The notes beneath the pieces are model-generated. The model saw nothing but the letters and a program-made list of their open reading frames with translations. It searched no databases and was not told the origin of the DNA. This document shows positions 7,333 through 16,000 of a DNA stretch of 32,076 nucleotides, one piece after another. Source of the DNA: Burkholderia latens (GTDB lineage: Bacteria; Pseudomonadota; Gammaproteobacteria; Burkholderiales; Burkholderiaceae); contig NZ_CABVPL010000067.1 of the NCBI RefSeq assembly GCF_902499045.1, positions 1 to 32,076 on the forward strand, in the 5' to 3' direction. The position numbers and the translations under genes are program-made. Every line of letters begins with the position of its first letter. The stretch's first letter is position 1.

Positions 7333-8171
7333 CACAGTGCTCCCGCGTCGTGGCGGTCGGCGAGGATGTGCAGCCCCCGCTCGAGCGCCGGAAACAGGCT
7401 GCGCTGGAAGTTGTTCCAGCGCAGTTCGAGAATCGTGTCGTCCGGCGCGATCGGCGTGTCGAGCACGTCGCAGATCACCTCGCCGGAATCGATGCCGTTG
7501 TCGACGTAGTGGAACGATGCGCCCGTCATCGTCACGGGCTCGACGTGCGACGTCGTGCCGCTCGCCCAGTCGACCCGTTCGCCGCGCGCGCCGTGCAGCG
7601 CATCGAGCGTCGCCCATGCGCCGCGCCGCTGGTACGGCGAGCCGTCGGCGGTGATGCCGGGGTGGATGTTCGCGATGCGGCGATGAAAGCGCGCGCCCGG
7701 ACGCACGAGCTCGTCGAGGATCACGAGCAGCCCGTCGAGCACGACCACGTCGGCATCGAGTTCGAGCAGCCGCTCGAGCAGCCGGCGCTCGAACGCCTGC
7801 TTGCCCGTTACACGCTCGCGCGCGTCCCGCGGCAACCGCCGGTACGTCGACGCGATCGTGCAGAACAGGTCGTCGACCGGCCGGCCCTGCACGGTCAGCC
7901 CGTCGGGCAGGATCCACGGGCTGCCTGGCGTGCGCTTGAACCCGTAGTCGGCGACCTTCGCGCGGTCGGCCGGCGAGCCTTCGTCGTCGTCGACGATCAC
8001 GCCTTGCAGCGTGTAGCGTTCGCCGAGCGGCGAGTCGTTCAGGCGCTCGACGAGGAACTCGAGCGGCGCTTTCATGTAGCGCGTGCCGCCACGGTAAGCG
8101 ACCGGCTGGCCGGCGCGATCGGCCGCGCCGTTGCGCAGCGACTGGATGTAGACGAGATTTTTCTTCGGCAT
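7332..8171 (-). CDS. pvdF: N5-hydroxyornithine formyltransferase
   Basis: A 279-residue member of the GART-type formyltransferase family, close in length to Pseudomonas PvdF. It transfers a formyl group from N10-formyltetrahydrofolate to N5-hydroxyornithine, giving the formylated residue at the C-terminal side of ornibactin. The catalytic motif is ANIHPGI with Asn168 and His170, and the partner Asp228 lies in DNGIDSGEVI. The N-terminus LVYIQSLRNG is characteristic. I chose the ATG at 8171 because the open frame upstream is GC-rich, non-conserved and contains a strong hairpin. No good ribosome-binding site precedes it. The gene lies 86 bp after orbA and overlaps orbL by one base. Confidence 0.92.
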   Translation of the reverse strand: MPKKNLVYIQSLRNGAADRAGQPVAYRGGTRYMKAPLEFLVERLNDSPLGERYTLQGVIVDDDEGSPADRAKVADYGFKRTPGSPWILPDGLTVQGRPVDDLFCTIASTYRRLPRDARERVTGKQAFERRLLERLLELDADVVVLDGLLVILDELVRPGARFHRRIANIHPGITADGSPYQRRGAWATLDALHGARGERVDWASGTTSHVEPVTMTGASFHYVDNGIDSGEVICDVLDTPIAPDDTILELRWNNFQRSLFPALERGLHILADRHDAGAL

Positions 8172-8217
8172 GGAGGCGTCGTGGAAAAAGCGGACGACGG
8201 CGCCGCGGCCCGCCCGC

Positions 8218-8252
8218 GCCGGCCTTCGGGCCGGCCGGCGCGCCGCGGCGCG
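8218..8252 (-). promoter_or_regulatory. Intercistronic hairpin between orbA and pvdF
   Basis: A perfect 7-bp stem, GCCGGCC at 8218-8224 with GGCCGGC at 8229-8235, encloses a 4-base loop (CGAA in the transcript). Directly beside it is a 14-base perfect palindrome, CGCGCCGCGGCGCG, at 8239-8252. Both lie just after the orbA stop at 8258 in the 86-bp gap before pvdF. No T-run follows, so a role in mRNA processing, 3'-end protection of orbA, or partial attenuation is more plausible than full termination. Confidence 0.5.
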
Positions 8253-8257
8253 CGGCG

Positions 8258-10528
8258 TCACCAGTTGTATTTCGCGGTGGCGATCACCGTGCGGTCGGTA
8301 CCGAAAATGCAGACGCTCGTCGACTGGCAACCGCTGATGTAGTGGCGGTTGAACAGGTTCGTCCCGTTCACGGCAAAGCGCCAGTTACGCGTGTCGTAGT
8401 GCACGCCCGCATCGAACAGCGTGTAGCTCGACACGGTCAGCGAGTTGTCCGCCGCACCGGCCGACGCGCTCTGGTAGCGCACGCCGCCGCCGAGGCCGAA
8501 GCCGGTGAGCGGCCCGGTGTGCCACGTCCAGTCGGCCCACAGCGACGCCATCTGGCGCGGCCGCGGAATGTCGACCGGCCAGTTGTTCAGCGATGCGTCG
8601 TTCGCCTTCACGTTCTTCACGTCCTGGTACACGTAGGACGCGATCAGCGACAGGTTGCGCGTGAGCTTGCCGGTCGCGTTCAGCTCGATCCCGCGCGAGC
8701 GCACTTCGCCGGTCTGGATCGACGTCGTGCCGGACGGATCGAGATTCGTCGGCGTCGGCGTGAGCACGTTGGTCTGGTTGATCTGGTAGATCGCCGCGCT
8801 CAGCATCATGTTCTTGCCGGGCGGCTGCCAGCGCAGGCCGGCCTCGATCTGCTTGCCGCGCGTCGGCTGCGGCAGGCCGCCGCCGTACAGGTTCACGCCG
8901 ATCAGCGGATTGAACGACGTCGCGTAGCTGACGTACGGCGACAGCCCGTAGTCGCCCTGGTACGTGAGGCCGACGCGGCCGGTGAATGCGGTGACGTCGG
9001 CCTTCGACTGCGTGCCGCCCGCGCGGTCGTCCATCCGCTGATTGACCCAGTCCTCGCGGCCGCCGAGCGTCAGCGTCCAGCGGTTCCACTTGATCTGGTC
9101 CTGCGCGTACAGTCCGAACGTGTTCATCGTCGTGTACGTATTGGTGCGGAACGTCGCGTCGGGCGTGAACACCGCCGACGTGACCGGCGTGTAGACCGGG
9201 TTGTAGATGTTCAGCGTCGGCGCGGCAGCCAGCCATTCGCTGTCGGTCGCGGTCTGCCGGTTGTACTGGAAGCCGAGCAGCAGCGTGTGCTCGAGCGGCC
9301 CGGTGCCGAAGCGGCCCTGCAGGTTGTTGTCGATGTCGAAGCGGCTGTAGTTCGTCTGGAACACGCCGGCCCAGCGGTTGATGTCGGTCAGATTGTCGTC
9401 CGCGAAGCCCGCGCCGAACACCGAGCCGTTGTCGAGCGACAGGTGCATCCAGCGCAGGTTCTGCCGGAATGTCCACATCGAATTCAGGTTCCGCTCGAAC
9501 TGGTAGCCGAGCGACCACTGCTTCTTGCGGTAGTAGTTGAAATTCGGATCGCCGCCGTAGACGTCCTTGCTGATCTGCCCGTTCGGGTTCGGCAGCACCG
9601 TGCCCTGGGCCGGCAGGAAGTTCGACGAGATGTCGCCCCAGTCCTGCAGATACGTCGCCGACAGCGTCAGCGACGTATCGGCGTCCGGGCGCCAGCGGAA
9701 CGACGGCGCGAGCGCGACGCGCTGGTCGTTGTTCGGGCCCGTCAGCGCGTTGCCGTCGCGCGCGACGCCGACGAACCGGTACGCATACTTGCCGTCCGCG
9801 TCGAGCTTGTCGCCGACGTCGAGCATGAGCTGCTTGCGCGCATAGTTGCCGAACTGCACGCCGGCTTCGCGCACGCGCTCGCCGTCGGCCGTCTTGGTCT
9901 GCACGTCGATGATCGCGCCAGGATCGCCCGCGCCGTACAGCACCGACGTCGGCCCGCGCAGCACGGTGATGCTGTCGATCATGTACGGATCGACGCGCCA
10001 GCTCGACAGGTTCAGCGTGTTCGGCACCTGCAGGCCGTTCACGTACGCGGTCGGCGTGAAGCCGCGCAGCGCCGCGTACCAGTCGGAGCGGTTGTCCGAG
10101 CCGTACGACGAGAAGCCGGGCACGTAGCGCAGCGCCGCGTTCACGTCGGTCGCGCCCGTCATCTCGATCTGCTGCGCGGTGACGACGTTGATCGTCTGCG
10201 GGATTTCATTGATCGACGTATCGGTCTTGGTGCCGGTGCGGCTGCGCTTCGCGACGAGGCCGACCGTGCCGTCTCCTTCCGCGCCCGCGTTGACGTTGAT
10301 CGCCGGCAGCGTGCCGGCCGCCGGGCCGCCCTGCGCGCCGCTCGACGTGCCGCCCGCACTCACCGCCGCCTTGCCCGCCACGCCGTTCTGCGCGCTGCTC
10401 GCCGACGCCGCGGCGCCCGCGTTCACGGCCGGCGCCGTCTGCGCGTATGCGGGCCCTGCGGCCATCCCGAACGCCACGCTTGCCGCGGCTGCGATCGCAC
10501 GCACACGCGTGCCTGTTGCCCACTCCAT
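8258..10528 (-). CDS. orbA: TonB-dependent ferric-ornibactin outer-membrane receptor
   Basis: A 756-residue receptor that imports the ferric siderophore through the outer membrane. A Sec signal peptide covers residues 1-29 with cleavage predicted at AYA/Q. An Ala/Gly-rich stretch follows, then a TonB-box-like LPAINVNA at about 74-81 and a plug domain beginning near NEIPQTINVV, with the plug motifs VLRGPTSVLYGAGDPGA. The beta-barrel ends with AKYNW, a normal terminal aromatic residue. There is no room for an N-terminal STN signalling domain. The ATG at 10528 was chosen because it begins a textbook signal peptide; GGAG and AGAGAAAG lie upstream. The longer frame overlaps pvdA. It follows pvdA by 46 bp and precedes pvdF by 86 bp, and both gaps contain hairpins. 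The specific ligand is inferred from the cluster. Confidence 0.93.
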   Translation of the reverse strand: MEWATGTRVRAIAAAASVAFGMAAGPAYAQTAPAVNAGAAASASSAQNGVAGKAAVSAGGTSSGAQGGPAAGTLPAINVNAGAEGDGTVGLVAKRSRTGTKTDTSINEIPQTINVVTAQQIEMTGATDVNAALRYVPGFSSYGSDNRSDWYAALRGFTPTAYVNGLQVPNTLNLSSWRVDPYMIDSITVLRGPTSVLYGAGDPGAIIDVQTKTADGERVREAGVQFGNYARKQLMLDVGDKLDADGKYAYRFVGVARDGNALTGPNNDQRVALAPSFRWRPDADTSLTLSATYLQDWGDISSNFLPAQGTVLPNPNGQISKDVYGGDPNFNYYRKKQWSLGYQFERNLNSMWTFRQNLRWMHLSLDNGSVFGAGFADDNLTDINRWAGVFQTNYSRFDIDNNLQGRFGTGPLEHTLLLGFQYNRQTATDSEWLAAAPTLNIYNPVYTPVTSAVFTPDATFRTNTYTTMNTFGLYAQDQIKWNRWTLTLGGREDWVNQRMDDRAGGTQSKADVTAFTGRVGLTYQGDYGLSPYVSYATSFNPLIGVNLYGGGLPQPTRGKQIEAGLRWQPPGKNMMLSAAIYQINQTNVLTPTPTNLDPSGTTSIQTGEVRSRGIELNATGKLTRNLSLIASYVYQDVKNVKANDASLNNWPVDIPRPRQMASLWADWTWHTGPLTGFGLGGGVRYQSASAGAADNSLTVSSYTLFDAGVHYDTRNWRFAVNGTNLFNRHYISGCQSTSVCIFGTDRTVIATAKYNW

Positions 10529-10552
10529 CTTTCTCTGCTCCACTTTTTCGAT

Positions 10553-10567
10553 GCGGTCTCCGACCGC
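10553..10567 (-). promoter_or_regulatory. Intercistronic hairpin between pvdA and orbA
   Basis: GCGGTC at 10553-10558 pairs perfectly with GACCGC at 10562-10567 around a 3-base loop, within the 46-bp gap between the pvdA stop (10575) and the orbA start (10528). In the transcript it lies about 24 bases before the orbA start codon and upstream of its ribosome-binding site. No T-run follows. It could protect or separate the orbA segment of the mRNA. Confidence 0.4.
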
Positions 10568-10574
10568 GCCTTTG

Positions 10575-11951
10575 TCAAAGAGCGAAAGCCATGCGGCCTG
10601 CGCTCGCCCCGTGTTGATGTCGTTGTTCGTGCGCTGCGCGGCTCGCGCCGTCGTCATGCGCAGCCGCGATGCCTTCCTCGAGCGACGCGCAAATTTCGTC
10701 CGCGCGGCGCGCCAGCACCGACAGCAGCGTGTCGGACAGCCCGTGGCTGTCTTCGCAGCAGCCTTGCAGGTAGATGCGCGGCGCGAAGTGCTCGGGCGTC
10801 GCGAGCAGGTAGTCGCGCGTCACGTCGCCGCGCGTGAGCGCATCGCCGAGATGCGGCGCGAGCCCTTCGAGCAGCGCCGCATGCGTGTCGCGCCGGTAGC
10901 CGGTCGCGAGCACGAGCGCGTCGAACCGTTCGACGCGCGTCGCGCCGTTCATCCGGTCGCGCAGCGTCAGCTCGATGCGGCCGTCGCCGCCACGCACCGC
11001 GGCCTCGATCGCGCTGTTCGCGAGCAGCGCGTGGCGCGCCGTGCCGTCGATGCGCTGCAGGTACAGCATTTCGTAGATCTGCTCGATCAGCGGCCGGTCG
11101 ACCACCGCGTAATTGGTGTCGCGATAGCGCTCGAGCAACGCGCGGCGCGCGTCATGCGGCTGCGCGTAGACGACGTCGGTGAACTCCGGGCTGAAGATCT
11201 CGTTGACGAACGGGCTGTCGTCGGCCGGCTTCAGCGCGCCCGCGCGCATCACGAGGCTCGCGTCGACGTGCGGGAAGCGGCGCGCGAGATCGACGAACAC
11301 CTCGGCCGCGCTCTGCCCCGCGCCGATCACCGCGACGCGGCGGCGCTCGCCGGCCGGCGACGCGACGAGCCGGTCGATGTCGGACAGATACGACGACGAA
11401 TGGATCACGCGGTCGCGGCCGAGCGCGGCGAACGCGTCCGGCACCGCCGGCGTGCCGCCAACGCCGACCGACAGCGCGCGCGTCACGCGCTGGCGCTCGC
11501 GGCCGGCCGCGTCGCGCGACAGCACGCGCAGCGCGTCGATGTGTGCGCCGTCGCCGGGCACGGCCTCGATCGCGGTGACGGTCTCGCTGTAATGCACGTG
11601 CTCGTCGAACGCGTCGGCGACCCAGCTCAGGTAGTCGTGGAATTCGACGCGAGTCGGATAGAAGTTCTTCAGGTTCACGAACTCGTTCAGGCGGCCGCGT
11701 TCGAACAGGTAGTTGATGAACGTGTAGCGGCTGGTCGGATCGCGCATCGTCACGAGATCCTTCAGAAACGAGATCTGCATCCGGCAATCGTCGAGCAGCA
11801 TCCCGCGGTGCCAGCCGAATTCCGGCTGGCGCTCGATGAAGCAGTGCGTGAACGGCCGTGCGCCGCCGCGCTCGGCGAGGCGCACGGCCAGCGCCAGATT
11901 CGACGGCCCGAAGCCGACGCCGATCAGGTCGAATACGGTTTCTCTCTGCAT
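10575..11951 (-). CDS. pvdA: L-ornithine N5-monooxygenase
   Basis: A 458-residue flavin-dependent enzyme that hydroxylates the side-chain amine of L-ornithine with NADPH and O2, supplying the hydroxamate precursors of the siderophore. The FAD-binding motif GVGFGPSNLALA begins near residue 11. The NADPH motif VAVIGAGQSAAEVF lies in the middle, and LVLATGYRRDT is the C-terminal ATGY motif of this class. Other family stretches are FGWHRGMLLDDCRMQ and FLKDLVTMRDPTS. The start at 11951 puts the FAD motif at its usual place; GGGAG lies about 12 bases upstream. An open frame runs 34 codons further but overlaps the end of orbK. The gene is 34 bp downstream of orbK and 46 bp upstream of orbA. Confidence 0.96.
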   Translation of the reverse strand: MQRETVFDLIGVGFGPSNLALAVRLAERGGARPFTHCFIERQPEFGWHRGMLLDDCRMQISFLKDLVTMRDPTSRYTFINYLFERGRLNEFVNLKNFYPTRVEFHDYLSWVADAFDEHVHYSETVTAIEAVPGDGAHIDALRVLSRDAAGRERQRVTRALSVGVGGTPAVPDAFAALGRDRVIHSSSYLSDIDRLVASPAGERRRVAVIGAGQSAAEVFVDLARRFPHVDASLVMRAGALKPADDSPFVNEIFSPEFTDVVYAQPHDARRALLERYRDTNYAVVDRPLIEQIYEMLYLQRIDGTARHALLANSAIEAAVRGGDGRIELTLRDRMNGATRVERFDALVLATGYRRDTHAALLEGLAPHLGDALTRGDVTRDYLLATPEHFAPRIYLQGCCEDSHGLSDTLLSVLARRADEICASLEEGIAAAHDDGASRAAHEQRHQHGASAGRMAFAL

Positions 11952-11985
11952 GTCTCTCAGCTCCCTTGTCGGTGAAACCGGCGCG

Positions 11986-13011
11986 TCAAACATGACGGCC
12001 GGCAAAGAACGTCTCGCGCTGCGTGCACATCCACAGCGGCTGCGCGTCGGCAAGCGTCAGCCGGTGCTGCCGCGCGAAGCCGTGCCGCGCGAGGGTGTCG
12101 ACGACCCACGCACGGCCGGCCGGGACCGCGCAGCCGACCGTTTCGGTGCGCAGGTCGTCGAGAAACAGGTAATGGACGACGCACGGCAGCCAGCCGGCCA
12201 CCCAGTGCGGGCCACGCCAGCGCGACGCGCCGACCAGCATCCGCAGCCCGCGGTCGTAGTCGCGCGCGCCGACGTGCGGCGCAAGCGGGTCTTCCTTCAG
12301 CCAGTACGCCTCGACATACGCGAACGGTTCGCCGTCGAAGCAGCCGACGAGCGGCGTGACGTGCGGATCGGCATCGGGCCCCGTGCCGCCGGCACCGGGC
12401 TGCGCACCCGGCCAACCGTCGCGCACGCGCGGCTCGTCGAACCATTGCGCGACGCGCGCGGCGTCTTCGCCCGGCTGCCAGCCGCGCAGCGTGAAACGCA
12501 TACCGAGCGCCGGCAGGTCGCGCGCATACACGTCGCCGCGCGGCGCGGGCGGCCGGCGCGGATGACGCCGGCCGTCGGTCAGCATCGGCAGCGTCGCGCA
12601 CGGCACCCGCGTGCCGACGCGCCACAGATCGGCCTGCTGGGCCCAGCCTTCGCGCATGCACAGGCCGCCGTCGGCGAGCACGCCGCTCGTGCGCAGCGCG
12701 TCGAGCGCGACCGCCGGCCACGCGGCTGGGTCGAGCCGGATCGCCGCGTGGCGCGCGGCGTCCGAAAACGCGGCCGCGAGCGCGGCCAGCAGCGCGCGGC
12801 GCTGGTCGGCCGGCGCCGCGCGATGGTTGTACGCGACGAGGCGCAGCGCGCCGTCGTCGCCGAGTTGCGCGCGCAGCAACTGCGCGCCGATGCCGTCGCC
12901 CTGCGCGACGCGGATTTCCGCGCCGTCGCGCACGGCGTACAGGCCGTCCGCGAACGCGAGGCGGTATGTATCGAGCATCGTGAAGCCGTCCGGACGCACT
13001 TCAGCGAGCAT
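11986..13011 (-). CDS. orbK: Siderophore acyltransferase-like protein (GNAT, IucB-like)
   Basis: A 341-residue GNAT-type protein collinear with OrbL and of almost the same length, so the two are probably paralogues. Shared stretches include GCFDGEPFAYVEAYWLKED, RDYDRGLRMLVGASRW, HYLFLDDLRTETVG and a closing TQRETFF. Where OrbL has VGEPRVDHVRH, OrbK reads VGCAVPAGRAW, so the conserved Glu-Pro of the family is displaced or lost. It may acylate hydroxyornithine with a different acyl donor, act together with OrbL, or be catalytically altered. The ATG at 13011 overlaps the orbJ 3' end by 11 bp, suggesting coupling. The name follows the recalled gene order orbJ-orbK-pvdA; the exact activity is uncertain. 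Confidence 0.82.
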   Translation of the reverse strand: MLAEVRPDGFTMLDTYRLAFADGLYAVRDGAEIRVAQGDGIGAQLLRAQLGDDGALRLVAYNHRAAPADQRRALLAALAAAFSDAARHAAIRLDPAAWPAVALDALRTSGVLADGGLCMREGWAQQADLWRVGTRVPCATLPMLTDGRRHPRRPPAPRGDVYARDLPALGMRFTLRGWQPGEDAARVAQWFDEPRVRDGWPGAQPGAGGTGPDADPHVTPLVGCFDGEPFAYVEAYWLKEDPLAPHVGARDYDRGLRMLVGASRWRGPHWVAGWLPCVVHYLFLDDLRTETVGCAVPAGRAWVVDTLARHGFARQHRLTLADAQPLWMCTQRETFFAGRHV

Positions 13012-16000
13012 CGCGCACCTCCTGCTCCGCTTCGGCCGGTGCGTCGATACGCGTGGCGAGCGCCGCGAGCGTCGGCGCCGCGAACACGTCGGCGACCGTT
13101 AGCGCGTGGCCGGCACGGGCGGCCGCATCGACGAAGCGCACCACGTCGAACGAGCTCGCGCCGGCTTCGAACAGATCGGCATCGGGCGCGGGTGCGGCCG
13201 TCGCGAACGTGTCCGACCACAACGCGGCGAGCGCGGCCGCCGTGTGCGGTACGCGCGACGACTCGGCGGCGTGCGACGCGTGGCCTGCCGGTGTAGCCGC
13301 TTGCGCGACGAACAGCGCATCGGACGTACCGAGCGCCGCTTCCGGTGCACCGGCGAACCGCGCGACTTCGTCGTGATAGACGTCGACGAGCGCATCGACG
13401 AAACGGTCGTCGAGCAGTTCGTCCGCATACGAGAACGCGGCGCTCACGCGGCCGTCCGGATGCTCGATGACGTCCAGCTCCAGCGTGAACACCACGCGAT
13501 GACGCACATCGTCGAACGCGTCGAGCGACAGGCCGGCCCAGTCGCGCGCGGCGGCGCCGGTCGGGCGCAGGTAGTTGAACATCACCTGGAACAGCGGATT
13601 GGCCTGCGCGGCACGCGGCGCGCGCAGCGCGGCGACGACGTCCGCGAACGGCACGTCGGCATGCGCATACGCGGCAAGCGCCGTGTCGCGTACCTGGGCG
13701 AGCAGGTCCGCGCGGCGAGCCGCGGGATCGAGCCGCGTGCGCACCACCACCGAGTTGATGAAGAGCCCGAGCGCGTCGTGCGCCGCGTCGCCCGTCAGTT
13801 CGCGTGTCGATGCGAGCACGCCGACCGGCTGGTCGGCCGCGCCCGTCACGCGGAACAGCGCGGTGTTGAGCGCCGCGTGCAGCAGCATCGGCAACGTCGC
13901 GTGTGCGGCCGACGCGGTGTCGCGCGCAGCGCGGATCAGCGCCGCGTCGAACTCGAACGCGATGCGCGCCGCACGCCATTGCGGGACGGCCGGCGCGTCG
14001 GCGCGCTGCGGCAGCACGGACGACGGCAGGTCGGCGAGCGCGTCGCGCCAGTACGCGACACGCGTCGGGCGGCAAGGTGCCGGCAGCACGAGCGACGCGT
14101 TGCCCGCCGATGCCGATGCCGATGCCGATGCCGATGCCGATGCCGATGATGCCGCTTCGCCGCGCACCCGTGCGACATAGCGCGCACGCACCGCATCGAG
14201 CCACAGCTCGATCGATTCGCCATCCGACACGATGTGATGAATCGTGACCGACAGCACGTGATCGTCCGCGCCGAGCTTCAGCACGCGTGCGCGCCACAGC
14301 GGCGCATCGGCCGCGAGATCGAACGGCGCGAGCGCATCGGCATCGGTCAGTGCCGCCGCGCGGGCGAGCGCATCGGACTGCGCGGACAGGTCGACGACCG
14401 GGATTTCGACACCAACGTGCGCATCGATCCGCTGACCGGGCAGCGCGCCGTCGCGCATCACGAGCCGGGTGCGCAGCGCCGGATGCGCAACCGCCGCAGC
14501 CGAGAACGCCGCGCGCAGCGCATCGACGTCGAGCGGACCGCGCACGCGCAGCGCGACCGGAATGTTGTACGCGGCGTTGTCCGGCTGTGCGCGCCACAGG
14601 AACCACAGGCCCAGCTGCGCGGGCGACAGCGGCCAGACGCCGTGCGCATCGGGTTTGACCACCGCGACGCCCGGCGCCGCGGCGCCCGCGTGTGCGGCGC
14701 GCGGCGCATCGGCGACCTGGCGCGCGTACTGCGCGAGCACCGGCGCTTCGAACAGCGCGCGCACCGGCACGTCGCGGCCGAGCCGTTCGGCCACGCGCGT
14801 CGCGACGCGCACCGCGGCCAGCGAATGGCCGCCGAGTTCGAAGAAGTGATCGCCGCGGCCGACGCGTTCGACGTTCAGCACGTCGCGCCAGATCGCCGCC
14901 AGCGCGGCTTCGTCGCCGTCGTGCGGCGCTTCGTACGCGCGTTCGACGCGCACCGGCACCGGCAGCCGCGCGCGGTCGACCTTGCTGTTCGCGTTACGCG
15001 GCAGCGCATCGAGCACGATCAGTTGCGCGGGCACCATGTAGTCGGGCAGCGTGCGGCGCAGATGCGCGTCGAGCGTCGCGGCTTCGACCGGCTGCGCGGT
15101 CGCCTGGGCGTCGGCGGTCAATTCGACGTACGCGACGAGTTGCGCGTGCGCGCCCTGCCCGTGCACGACCGCGCACGCTTCGCGCACCGCATCGTGCGCG
15201 GCAAGCTGCGCCTCGATCTCGCCGAGCTCGATGCGCAGCCCGCGCAACTTCACCTGGTGATCGACGCGGCCGATGAAGTCGAACACGCCATCCGCGCGGC
15301 GGCGCACGAGATCGCCGGTGCGGTACAGGCGCGCACCCGGCGCGCCGTACGGATCGGGCACGAAGCGCTCGGCCGTCAGCGCGGGACGATCGAGGTAGCC
15401 GCGCGCGACGCCGATCCCCTCGCCGCCCAGATACAGTTCGCCGATCACGCCGACCGGCAGCGGATGCAGCCGCGCATCGAGCACATGCGCGGTGCGCGCG
15501 CCGACGAGCGTGCCGATCGGCAGATACGCGGCGTCGCCGAGTTTCGCGAGATCGTCGCCGGGGCGGAACATCCACAGCGTCGGCGTGATCACGGTTTCGG
15601 TCGGGCCATAGCCGTTGACGATGCGCACGTTCGGCATCGCGCGGCGCAGCATCGCGAACGCCTCGCGCGACGTCGCTTCGCCGCCGACCGTCAGCGAACG
15701 CAGCGTCGGCGGCGCGCCGTGCGCGAGCGCCCATTCGGCCAGCTGCGCGGCGCAGCCGGGCGGCACGTAGGTCATCGTCACGCCGTCGCGCATCATCATC
15801 GCGCAGGTCTGCGCCGGCGGCCACAGCACGTCGGCCGTCACCGACACGGCGGCGCCCGACAGGTATTGCGAAAACCAGCCTTCGTGCGCGCCGTCGAAGT
15901 TGACCGACTGGAACAGCAGGAACACGTCGTTCTCGGTTGCGCCGTAGCGCTTCGCGATCGCGTCGCAATGCCGCGCGAACGCCGCATGATCGACGATCAC

